Shown here: piece after piece, positions 1-10,419 of the stretch
How positions within the stretch are numbered: position 1 is the stretch's first letter
How the letters are laid out: every line of letters starts with the position of its first letter
Assembly: GCF_014066305.1 (NCBI RefSeq)
Contig: NW_023501041.1
Span: 1,116,001-1,180,000, forward strand
Direction of reading: 5' to 3'
Length of the DNA: 64,000 bases
Source of the DNA: Letharia columbiana
Lineage: Eukaryota > Ascomycota > Lecanoromycetes > Lecanorales > Parmeliaceae
The notes under the pieces: generated by a model
Seen by the model: the letters and a program-made list of their open reading frames with translations, nothing else
Databases searched by the model: none
Told to the model about the DNA's origin: nothing
Program-made: the position numbers and the translations under genes

Positions 1-482
1 CTCGCTTGGCTCAAGGCTGGAACCGGAAACGGAGAAGGGAGAATGGGAGGGATGATCACTTCCTTCCAACCAAACCACTCTATCTGACATTCATTACTCC
101 ACTCTAACTGCTTACTCTGACATCAATATCCATTTCATCTTGAACAACTCTTTATCAACCAACATATCTTATCATTCACATATACCCCCCCCCCCCCCCC
201 CTCCCCCCGGCCTGTGTCTGGACACTCCAGAGTTTCAGTCGTTCACTTCTCTGTCTCACGGGAACCCCACTGCGCCTCAAACCTGACTACTACAAGTCTA
301 CAACCACTCCGATACGCCACACCACACCACATGATTCACTGCCTTATCCAGGCACTTGCTTGACGCCTTCACCTTCATTCAATCCGCAGCAACTTGCCAC
401 ACCAACCTGAAGAAGAGCTTCTTTGACACAATCTAACAACCGCTGCGTGGAGAGGAGAAAGCCCAATCTGTCAAGACATAAT
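1..482 (+). promoter_or_regulatory. Upstream region of the RING ligase gene
   Basis: No gene was seen here. The stretch is CT- and CA-rich, as fungal promoters and 5' leaders often are. It contains a run of 17 C at 185-201, followed by a T and six more C. The reading frame of the downstream gene stays open from 423, but its first ATG is at 483, so this is probably promoter plus 5' UTR. Confidence 0.5.
185..208 (+). repeat. Poly-C tract
   Basis: A run of 17 C (185-201), one T, then six C, lies about 275 bp upstream of the RING ligase start codon. Homopyrimidine tracts are common in fungal promoters. The exact length is uncertain because homopolymers are error-prone in sequencing. Confidence 0.85.
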
Positions 483-2214
483 ATGGCCGACCAAGGCGAA
501 CAGCAGCGAGAACTCGTCTTCTGCCACGCCTGTCAAAATGAATGGCTGCGGGATCAGCATGGTCTGCAGTGCCCAGAATGCCATTCCGACGTTGTTGAGA
601 TTGTGAGTCTTCCCAGTGTTGAGCTGGTTTACCTTGCTGTCAAAGGCTGCGATACCATTCGCAAGACCTTTCAAATCCTGACCCTTCCTGTCGACAGATC
701 GACGAGCGTCACGATCCACGCGACAATCATGTCGATATGAGCGATGATGACGATGATGACGACGAGGCCACCTTAACCAGCAATGACAGCCTACCCCACC
801 ATACTTTACATCATCACAATCCCTGGCAAGCAGAAGCGCCAGATCCCGATGAGCCAGATATCGAGCATGTCGAATGGAATCCTGCTCCGGGCGTGCACTT
901 CGCTCGCACTTCCTATCGATCGTCTTCCCCTATGGGTCGAGGTCAAGCCAATGATCCCTTCGCGCCCCTCTTTCAAAGCATTTCCACCATATTTGAAGGC
1001 GCTGCAAACGCAAATGCAAATGCCCAGGGCCGAACGCAAGCGAGGAACATCCGGGCCATACAGCATCCAACTCATATTCACCGCCCAGAATTCGCATCTC
1101 AGAACCCCTTTCCTAACCACCAGCATCACCACATTCACCATCATCATAGCCCATGGACTCCCGGCTCCGGTCCGTCGGGCGGCCGACAGGCCTTCACAGC
1201 AACCGGCCGAATATGGCCTCAGAACGGTCCCAATGCACCTCCGAACGACCGAAACATAAACAATCTCCACAGGTCAGTAAATATGTATTATTTGGTACTT
1301 GTCCATTACTAAACACCCATAGCGTGCTTGCCACAATGCTACAATCGGTGCAAGCTAGCATGGTCGATCCTCATGGAGATCGTGGCCAGCACGCTGGTAT
1401 GCCCAACCTCAACACATTCATCACACAAATGCTCGGCGGCGTATCTGGAGACGCCGTTTACAGCGAAGAAGCCCTCGACCGCATAATTACGCAGATGATG
1501 GATCAAAACCATCAAGGCAGCGCTCCGGGTCCAGCTTCGGCGGCAGCTATAGCTGCGCTACCCAAAAAGCCAGCAGACAAGACTATGATGGGGTCAGACG
1601 GAAAAGCGGAATGCTCAGTGTGTATGGACGCCGTAGACGTTGGAGACGAAGTTACTGTTCTGCCGTGCAATCATTGGTTCCACGGAGACTGCGTGGGCGC
1701 TTGGCTTAAAGAGCACGACACTTGTCCCCACTGTCGAGCGGGCATCATGCCAAAGGAAGGCGGAGCCGACGCTCCACGGTCTCCAAGCCAGGCGCCACGG
1801 TATACCCAGAATCCGTTCCCGGATAATAATTCGCCCAGTTCGGGTCCCTCCCCGAGCCAGAACGGCATCAATCAGCGACCCCCCATGCCAGGCGCTTTCA
1901 CCCAGCCAGGCATGAATCTGCCATATGTCCTCGGGGGTTTTCAGCGGTATTCTGAACCACAAGCATTTGTTCAGCCACGAGGACAACTTTCGCCACAGCC
2001 TTCGCAGCACAGTCAGAGGAGGAGAAACAACGCGAGGGGAAATGGCAATGGCAACGGCAATGACAATGGCAATGGCAACGGCAACGGCAATGGCAACGGC
2101 AATGGCAACGGCAGTGGGAATGTTGGTGAAGGGAGCAGCGGGAGCAGCCAGGGATCCGGTATAACAGGCTGGTTCAGAAGTCTACGGGGAGGTGGCAGTA
2201 GTGGAAGTCGATGA
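483..2214 (+). CDS. RING-H2 E3 ubiquitin ligase, RNF115/RNF126-like
   Basis: Probable ubiquitin-protein ligase. CDS join(483..602, 698..1272, 1323..2214), 528 aa; both introns are GT-AG and the phase closes. The N-terminus has a zinc ribbon (Cys14, Cys17, Cys30, Cys33), as in the RNF115/126 (BCA2) family, where it binds ubiquitin. A classical C3H2C3 RING-H2 finger starts at about Cys329 (CSVC, CNHWFHGDC, then CPHC) and would recruit the E2. Between them lies a low-complexity stretch with an acidic Asp run and His-rich segments. The C-terminus is disordered, with a Gly-Asn repeat encoded by a 6/12-bp repeat at about 2041-2115. The start at 483 gives the zinc ribbon immediately. Family assignment is firm; the substrate is unknown. 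Confidence 0.9.
2038..2125 (+). repeat. In-frame GGCAAT/GGCAAC coding microsatellite
   Basis: Hexamer and dodecamer units of ggcaat and ggcaac encode alternating Gly-Asn near the C-terminus of the RING ligase. Because the unit is a multiple of three, length changes would stay in frame. Confidence 0.85.
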
Positions 2215-2701
2215 TGAGGCCAGTCCGCCAGTGTTAGCTGCTTGACTCGGCGACGTAGCTATGTGAAAGAATGACTTACGAATTTAGCTGAGGCCTTCTG
2301 GGCATTGGCTGCCCATGAGCGTTTGCTAGGTTCTTGATGCTCTTTACTTATTCACATCATGACTGCGATGTCACTGCATTGTGGGCGTTGGGAATAGACA
2401 GAAGAGGACTCTGCGGTGGCTTCATGGCTTGCCACTGCACCTAGACACCCGATCCTGATGAGAGCACGGCTTGGGACAGCGGTTTTCTGAAGAGTGGTCG
2501 ATAGATAGCAAAGATGAAGCTGATACCCAATAGATCCACTGTTCCTTGCGTTTGAGACATTACGATCTGATCTCCCAATCATAGTCCCATGATACATTAT
2601 CTAATGTCTTGCTTCTACCCATCCCGAATATATATGCACCGAAGGGAAGCATAACTCGCTAATTAACCCGCTGTGAACCCATGCAAAATCACATCTCTCT
2701 A
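2215..2701. other. Convergent 3' intergenic region
   Basis: Tail-to-tail spacer between the RING ligase (+) and BST1 (-). I see no convincing gene. A short open frame at 2352-2597 (-) has no recognisable features. Confidence 0.5.
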
Positions 2702-5700
2702 CTAAGGTCTCTTCTTCGCACCTCTATCGTTCCCGTCGTCGACTCCCTCTAAGATCTGACTTAAGCCTTGCAGCGACACTTCATTGCTGGAGAAATGCAC
2801 CGCAACCAACCAAGCACAAACCAAGTTGACAATGTGATGCAATGCGTATGCGTACGTCACGCCATAGACTGCAGCGTAGCCGGCGAGTATGAAGAAGAGG
2901 ATGTTGGTGACGTAGCGAGCCCTCGATGTGACGCGGGGGATCATCTTGCCGCAGGTAAGGGTTTCGACGAGTATTAAGTAGGGCATTATGGATAAGACAT
3001 TATGGTGTGAGGAGAAGGGTGTGAGCCACTGCACCGCGAGATTGTGGGCCCAGACGAGAAGGACGGGTACGTTGATGGGGAGTACCCAGAGCATGAGGAT
3101 CAGCATTGAATGAGAATAATTGTAGAAATTATAGTGGCCGCCAGATCGCTGTCCTATATTAGATTTCTCGCAATTTTCAACGGGTTTACGTGAGACTTAC
3201 AGTTTCCCGAACCAACCGCAGCGCCCGCGTGCACGTCGATAGTTGTACAAGAACAGCGTCTAGGTAGGCGAACTGATAGGGAATGAACGTTGATACTAAG
3301 AAGAGTAGTACGCAGGTGGTAATGATGCGTCTTCTGGGTGAGCTGGCAGCGAAGTCGGGAGCAACAGATCTTCCACTACATGTTGGTTAGTCGATGAGGC
3401 TTCCTGGTAGACTGAAAGTTGAATGTTTGCATACCTCACGTCCTCAACTCTCACCCACGCCGGCCTAGCGGTCAGAAAATTATATGGCAAGTAGAAGAGG
3501 TTTGTCAGTCCGAGAGTTACATAATTGACACCAACGCAGATACCAACATTGATGAGGCCGAACAGCGGGACCAGAAACCAGAAGATTGGATCTTGTGAGC
3601 CTAGTAAAAGGTCGTTCTTGGTGAAGTCGATGGCTGACTCTGTGGCATTTCCTCCCCAACCAAGCCAGCCAGTAGATACGGCCCTCGGAGGCGCAGCACT
3701 TGATATTGTCAAACCCATGGCGAGGAAGGTCAGTGCAAGGAGCAACACCGGTAACGATGTTTTCAGGCAAAGGTCTAGAGATTCTGCAAACGTGATAAAG
3801 ATTCCTGCTCTGGATCAGCTACAGACTCCCCCAATTTGGAGAACTTGCACTCACCACTTTCGTCGTACACTTTGAATTGTTTCCGAAGCACAAGGGCGAC
3901 AATGACTAGTGGAAAGGCAGCGAAAACCATCCTGTACCGCATCACCAATTTCCCCATGCTACCCGGTACATCGACGTTCATTGATACGTCAATCGAAGAA
4001 TTACAGGTTGGATCGGACCAGAACTGTAATGAGACACCATCACTGACAGTTTGAGCGCGCAGTGGCGGCGGCATGAATGGAGCCACGCCGTGCAGGCTGA
4101 TGTTCGCATCCTTCACATTCACAAAGTATTTCGACTCATGTGGTTCCGAGAGATGCTGTCGCAGAAGTGGGGTGAACAGCTCTGCGTCATCGCCGCAGGC
4201 TTGCTTGCCCAGGTTCAATTTGAAAGCAAGCAGACTCGAATGAAGCGCGGGAATCTTGATCTGAGTCATGAAAGGCCTAGCTGCAGGTAGTTTGAGATGT
4301 AGACCGAACGAGAGGAGTCGCCGGAGGCCTAAATCGGTCTCGATAATGGAGTCGAACTTTTCAGTGAACTCTGCGATGGCCCATCCTTGGCTTGGTTCCA
4401 CAGTCTTATCGACCACAGCGACAAACTGGTAGTCTGCAAGGTCTTCTAAGTCATATTGGAGATAGGACATAGGTTGCGCTTTATCGTATGGATGAGCGGA
4501 CATCTTTTTTGAAGCTGGAAGACGAATAACATCTGAGGCAGCGTTTTTGCAGGCCAGTCTAGTAGAGCCAGAAGTACCATCGGACAGATCCATGTTCATT
4601 GAGAACAGCGTTGATGATTGGCCATGCTGCAATGGAAAGACGCTGCAGAAAAGCACCTCGATCTGAGCAGTAGTCCCAGGTTCTTCCAAGCGTTGATCAG
4701 ACAGCAAAATGAAGCTTTTCGAGCCCTGCGGAATTCGCATAGGAACCGGAAGAAGGTGTGCTTTTGGTTTCCCTGCACGTCCAAGGTCTCTCAACACGAG
4801 ACTTTCTCCCACAGACATTACGGAATGTGAATTGTCTTCCAAGGTGAGCAATGTCGATGATTCTTTTTGTGGCAGCGTTTTCTCCACCACATCCTCCATT
4901 CCGGTCAAATACCAACTTCGAAAAATACGCATTCGCTCCGCCCTTGGCTTTGTTTGCCCCGGTCGATGTACATCCAAAGTGCTGAATATTGATCTTACAA
5001 TCGGCTTCATCAATTGGACACACCACGTAGTCTGTATGTGATCCGCACCAGTCCACACATTGGGTATACCGGAGGTGAAAACAGTGAACCCATGGGTGCT
5101 TGGTACAAGGGATTCGAGACTGGCAAAATCCGAGGGCACCACTGTATCCAAGCCTCCACCAGCGATTGAGATCAAAGTGACATGCCATAAAGGATTGTCG
5201 TTTGCCCATTTCTGTGTGTACGCTTGTCTCCAATAGTCATTGATTCGCTTGTATGTTCGCACGGACTCAGCATCGACGGAGACGGGTGGCCTTGCATGGG
5301 GCGCAGACATGGTAACGATGGTATTGATCGAGTTCGATTGGTAATTTGGCATGGTAAGCATCGTTCGAGCAACAACACCGCCCATGGAATGGCCCACTAG
5401 GATGACTGAGCTGGGATCAGGCAGACCAGGATCACGCTGAGACCTTCGAGGGTCATGGTAAAGTGACAATATGTAAGCAACGGCATCGTTCAGGTACTCT
5501 GCCTGATCTAATATGGTCTGACCGTGAAAAGCGGAAAAATCTTCATTGAAATCGACGGAGAAGAAATCTAAACTTGTCATGCCCTCTTTCAAAGCCTGGG
5601 CATCTTGTTGTATACTATCATGGTAGTACGAGGCTGCTTCGAAAGCCAGGCATCTCGCCTGTTTGTAGCTTCCTGCATTTCCGGGTATGAACAGGACAGG

Positions 5701-6334
5701 GACACCCTTGACCTAAAGAGAATCAGCATACCAGAATTGGATGTTTCATGTAGACACCCACCTTTGGGTCTTCGTCAAAGCCCCCTTCTCGGTACAAGTA
5801 CAGATTGTATTTGCTAGCGAAACGCGTATGCTCGGTATCGAAGTCGGAGAACTTGATGTAAATTGGCCGTGACCAGCACATATCGCATCCCTTAGGATCA
5901 AGCTGTCGAGTAAGGAAGGCATGAACGATGAAGAGGAGGATCAGGGCGGACAAGGCGGTAACACTGATGGTCAGCAATGAGCATGCCCAGGGGTTCCGCG
6001 CTCGGGAGCGTCGCCAGGTCCGAGGTTCCGGCAATCTGTCGATGTCCTCTCCTGGTGCCAGGAGAAGCTGCTTCTTGCTGGAAACGCCCTGTCGATTTTC
6101 TGCCGGCGGAGACGGATTGGATCCATTAGGAGGGGATTGAATAAGGCCAATTGCTTTCTCGATTTTCCTCCGATCCAGGGTATCGGAGTGCCTTGTCACG
6201 TCATACTTGGCAGAGGTGAAGCTCTTCTTCTTTCCATGCTTGTTGTTTCCATGCTTGTTAGGGGGAGCAGTCTCGGCTTGGGTAGGGGCGCTGTTGTCGG
6301 TATCCTCAGCGGAGCCCGACAGCCTTCTGATCAT
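2702..6334 (-). CDS. BST1: GPI inositol-deacylase (Bst1/PGAP1)
   Basis: ER membrane lipase that removes the inositol-linked acyl chain from GPI anchors, allowing ER exit of GPI-anchored proteins. CDS complement(join(2702..3148, 3201..3375, 3435..3783, 3855..5712, 5762..6334)), 1133 aa, within the usual fungal size range. A basic N-terminal cytosolic tail is followed by one membrane segment near residues 115-135. Then comes the conserved PVLFIPGNAGSYKQ block, spanning the first splice junction. The lipase nucleophile motif GHSMGG has its Ser at about residue 300. Several C-terminal membrane segments follow, including FIPYQFAY and the NFYNYSHS region. All four introns (49, 71, 59 and 52 nt) are GT-AG and in phase. 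The first ATG of the frame is at 6334; upstream codons in frame have no ATG. Confidence 0.95.
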
Positions 6335-6452
6335 TGAACCCAGCAGCAAACAGGATCAGACAGCATGAGAAGTCGAAAAGCCTCTGGAGCAAGGGAGAAG
6401 TCCCTACGGGATTCGAAGAGTGTCGCCGCGTTGCCGTTTGGTGGTTGGGTCA

Positions 6453-6474
6453 ACCAAGCCAAGCCAAGCCAAGC
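6453..6474 (+). repeat. Short CCAAG tandem repeat
   Basis: Four successive ccaag units lie about 120-140 bp upstream of the BST1 start codon (BST1 is on the minus strand). Confidence 0.7.
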
Positions 6475-7055
6475 TTTTGACGCGCGAGCACCAGGAGGAA
6501 GAACGGGGTTTTCCCAGCCCCCCCAACAATTAATAGGGTAAAGTAGTACCGTACAATCACAATTATGAGATAATTACCGTGAACGAGTGTGGGGTGGAGG
6601 ACTTGGGCATGATGCAACAGGACAAAGAAAGGATGAGGACAAAGGTCCGATCAGCTTATCTTCCAGTGTCATAGAATACATGTATATTACTTTAAGGTAC
6701 CTTAGTTCCTAAGGCATAGTCGAAAGCTAAGGCAAGGCATCTCACATCAAGTGCTTCAGGTAGACTATTATTACCTGCCTCCTGCATATCTGCATGACAC
6801 AACCGTGGGCCACACAAACATCAAAAAGGTTTGTTGCTTAAGCAGGCAAGCTTAGGCTAATTAATTGATTAATTAATTAATTGATCGTGTTAATAATTGA
6901 TTCAGGTGCCACCCCAGTGCCCAAATATTAAAGTAGATAAAAGTATTCTAAATACAAGGTGCATGGTCTAGCCTCGATCGCACAAGCAAGCGGCCATGAT
7001 TTCATCCCCTCCATACAAAATTGGCAGATCATCCTAAGAAAATGGTACTACGGTA

Positions 7056-7335
7056 CGAGGGTGGTTTGCAGAAGTCCTTGGACATGCCGAGATTATTCCG
7101 GTAGCTTACCTCCTTTTTCTACCCATTCTTTCCTTCCACATCCACACCACTCCACATAAAGACTGTCACATGCAGAAGCGTGTAGAACAGTGTAAGGAAC
7201 GTGATGGATTAAGCACTGAATTCTAGTGGTATATAGAAAAGAAGTAAGTAGACTTCTCTATCAAATAGTAGGAATCTTTAGTGGGGGAACCGGAATAATC
7301 TCGGCATGTCCAAGGACTTCTGCAAACCACCCTCG
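7056..7335. mobile_element. MITE-like foldback element with perfect 47-bp TIRs
   Basis: Positions 7056-7102 are exactly the reverse complement of 7289-7335 (47 bp, no mismatch by eye), separated by a 186-bp non-coding spacer. The ends begin CGAGGGTGGTTTGC. Both sides are directly flanked by the trinucleotide gta (7053-7055 and 7336-7338), a possible 3-bp target site duplication. There is no ORF for a transposase, so it would be non-autonomous. Size, TIRs and flanks suit a MITE; the superfamily is not settled. Confidence 0.75.
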
Positions 7336-7482
7336 GTAGGTACTTGGGACCTATCAAGACTGGACAACCATGCACACCCCTAGAAAGAAGCGGATCCCTG
7401 AGGGTCGAAGAAAGCTTGAATTAGGGAAGTAGATTAATGGACTAAGGTAGGTAGAGTACGTATGCCCCGTATGTCAGAGAGG

Positions 7483-10118
7483 TCAGTGAGCGACTGGGCC
7501 AACTCGAATCTCTTCTCGCTGCCTCACATTATCCGTCTGTCTAATCTTCTCACTCGCCCGGCTTTTCCGCTTCTTCTCTGCTTCAAGCTTGCTGAACCAA
7601 CCTTTCGCCCCAAATTTGATCTTGCTGATCATATCCGTCGCTTTGCCTTTGCTGATCATGTCCCCCGTCAATTGATCTGCCATTGGCCTGATTTTGTTGA
7701 CGAAGGCCAGCTGCCCTTCTGTCGCCGGCTGTTTCCTCCAGGCTTGTCCGTTGTGAACAAATCTCCAAGGGAACTTGGTCAAAGCGAACGTATCAGCTGC
7801 GTGCACCGCGTCAGAGAATGTACTCGAGTTTGCAACTACGCGCGGACGCATGTAGGGGCTCTTGGCCTTAGACTCGGGTGAACGGTCTCTCTCGGGCACT
7901 TTCTGCGTATAGGTGACCGAAAAAGTTGTACTAGAACCAACATCTGAACATTCAATGGTGAGGTAGTCACCGCTCTGCGCCGATAGAACATAGCGATTCT
8001 GTCCCACCATCACCCAAGCTAGCTGACTAATTCCGCGTATGTGTCTTTCTCTTGAAGTGTCGTCAATCAGGTCGAAAACCGAAACATAATCTGTAAAGGT
8101 GATAGTCGACTGTCGTGATGGTAACGAGATATTAGTAGCATGATCCGCAGCACGCTCTTCGCGAATAGCCTCCAGCTCCTTTCGTTCGTGTTGCGACTTC
8201 ATTGCCTCAATGTTCGCGCCAGTGACCAGTTCCCCCGGATCGAGGCCAAATCTGTATTATAATTTCAGCTTCAGTATTGCTTGTTTGAGGAGCTTTGTTG
8301 ATGCTTGGAACATGTCTAGACGGCCAGATACTCCAAAATACGTCTCGAGATTCAATTTTTGGTCCAAAAGAGGGAACATGGACTTCGAAAATACGTACAG
8401 CGTTGGGGTCGTAACAATCCCGGCTTCGAGAGATACAACCATGTCGATGATATGGCAATTTTCCTTTCCTGGGTAAAGGCGCATGCCACGCCCAATCATC
8501 TGTACTAGTAGGTTACGTGATTTGGTCGGCCTCGCGAGAACAACGCAATCGATGTTCGGAATATCTGTCCCTTCAGTAAAGACACCACAGTTTAGAAGTA
8601 CCGGATACTGCCGGTTTCTAAAGGCATCGAGCCTTTCGCCGCGGACTCGCTTTGGCGTGTTGCCTGTGACAAATTTTGCCTCAATACCATGTCTGCGGAA
8701 GGTTGCCGTCAAGTCTGAAACGTGAGCTAGGTCAACGCAGAATACTAATGTAGATTTTCGGTCGGCGGCTCTAGCCATCCACGCTCTCACGGTGATCTCA
8801 TTCGTTTCCGGAGTATTAACTGCTCTAGAGAGATCTCCAACCTGGAAGTCCCCAGCAAGTCCCTTTTTGACGCCAGAAACATCTGCCTTGGATTGAACAG
8901 TGGTAAATATAACATCGGAGAGCCATTTCTCGCCAATCATGTCGACATAGTCTCTGAGCACCTTTCTCAGCATATAGAATCGATCTCAACAACGTCGCTA
9001 AACGTACTTGTGATATACTATGTGATCAATAGCGTCGCTAAGTCGTAATCCATCGAAGCGCGACAGTGTTGCTGATACCCCAACCAGAGCTGCTGGTGCT
9101 GGGGAGTCGGCAGTGGTCGAGTCTTTCAGGAGTAATCCAAAGTAAGTTAAAGTCTCCATGAATTTGGCAGCCACAATATGATGCGCCTCATCTACCAGGA
9201 CAAGCTTGAATCTTTTGGGGTCAAACTTCAGCATCCTGTCCCCTGAGACGATGCTCCAGATAGAAGCAACGGTTATGTCTGCACCACCAGAGGCATGCGA
9301 ACTGCCCATTTCGATCTCGATAGACTTCGATGGATACGCGTTTTTGCAATGTCGAGCGGCTTGTTCGACAAGCTCGCGGCGATGTACCAGGATCAGAGTC
9401 TGAGTGGCATCTGGCGTTGGTGCTTGGATGCGATCAATGAGTTGTGTGAAGATGACCTGTCAATCGATCAGTGATTGATTGTCTGGACCCTCGTCTTGGC
9501 GAAATACTGTTTTGCCGCTGCCTGTAACGATTGCAGAGTCAGCATCGGCTTTCACAAGAGGATTTCCAGTTTTGAGATATGTCTACAAAGAAAGCGGCTT
9601 GTTCGCTGCAGTCAAAGGGGTAGGAAACCCCACTATATCCTCTTACGACACAAATTCCCAATAGCCGAATTCAATGCTCCCGAATGCTTCAAAATAGGTG
9701 TTGATCTCCAGAACCTGATTTAAGAAGCCACGGCAAGATGTTCCCCATACCATATCAAGTAGAAGCTCGAGTCGAGCAGACAATCCGGAAGCGATGTCAT
9801 CAACATTTGGCGGGCATTCAACTCTTGGGTTCCATAACGTCCGTCAAAACTCAAAGCTTGGTGTTGAGAGGAAGTCTGGAATCTGCAAGAACAATACGTA
9901 CCAGTAGCTAAAGAGATGCCAAGCCTCTTGTGGCCCCTTTCAAGGTAAGAAAGGACGGATTTTATGCATTCTTCCTGGTATTCTCGGAGGCGTATCGATG
10001 AGACCAGCTCTGGTGCAATGGCGGGCGCTAAAGTTGCAAGTCGCCGTACATCGATCATTGAAATACATGTCGGACGAAGTCTGAGGCACGTAATTACGCT
10101 CAGAGGTATTCGCTGCAT
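7483..10118 (-). CDS. IRC3: Mitochondrial DEAD/DEAH-type helicase Irc3
   Basis: Superfamily 2 helicase of the Irc3 type, which in yeast maintains mitochondrial DNA. CDS complement(join(7483..8251, 8342..8953, 9008..9456, 9508..9521, 9902..10118)), 686 aa. The basic N-terminus looks like a mitochondrial presequence. Then come the Q-like LREYQEECI motif, Walker A (ATGSGKT), motif II (VLVDEAHH), motif III (SATL) and the C-terminal helicase domain ([22 protein letters not shown]). Walker A is split: its GSGKT residues sit on a 14-nt microexon (9508-9521) between a 380-nt and a 51-nt intron. Phase closes through all five exons. The 8252-8341 intron has a weaker alternative donor inside. The start is the first in-frame ATG. 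Confidence 0.9.
9508..9521 (-). other. IRC3: 14-nt microexon of IRC3 encoding part of Walker A
   Basis: On the minus strand the exon reads GCAGCGGCAAAACA, preceded by ttacag and followed by gtattt. Joined to the G left by exon 1 it completes Gly-Ser-Gly-Lys-Thr, and the next exon continues Val-Ile-Phe-Thr. This is the only way I found to restore the conserved ATGSGKTVIFTQL region. Confidence 0.85.
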
Positions 10119-10419
10119 GCCTCATGTTGCTTGACTTATTGAGTGTAAGCGTGTTTGCAGGACGAGCAAGAGCGATCGTATTAGCGGCTATTGGTAGGGC
10201 TGAGGCTTGGCAAGAATCTCGTCTAATGAGCACCACCGGCACTGAGGCACTAGATTACCCCGTACTGGTCTGCATCGATCCCCGATAATCATGTGAGAAG
10301 AACACTGAAATTGAACCTTCGATGCTCATCAACTCCATCTTGTCATTATTTCGTTGATATCTCGAGGGTTCAAATACTGATGTTTAGCCAGCAACGGCAA
10401 GTAACACATTCCTGCCACG
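10119..10419. promoter_or_regulatory. Divergent promoter IRC3 / RRN5
   Basis: A 301-bp spacer between two start codons pointing away from each other, so it must hold the promoters of both genes. I do not see a clear TATA box or a named factor site. Confidence 0.6.

Larger units (their letters stand above)
6335..7482. other. Intergenic region between BST1 and IRC3, with repeats
   Basis: About 1.15 kb without a gene. It holds BST1 promoter sequence with a CCAAG tandem (about 6453-6474), an AT-rich run of ttaattga-type repeats (about 6858-6890), and the inverted-repeat element at 7056-7335. The IRC3 stop codon is at the right edge. Confidence 0.6.

Noticed and set aside
7462..7881. 139-codon plus-strand open frame at the IRC3 3' end
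   Set aside because: Antisense to the IRC3 C-terminal exon, which is in phase with the rest of that gene.
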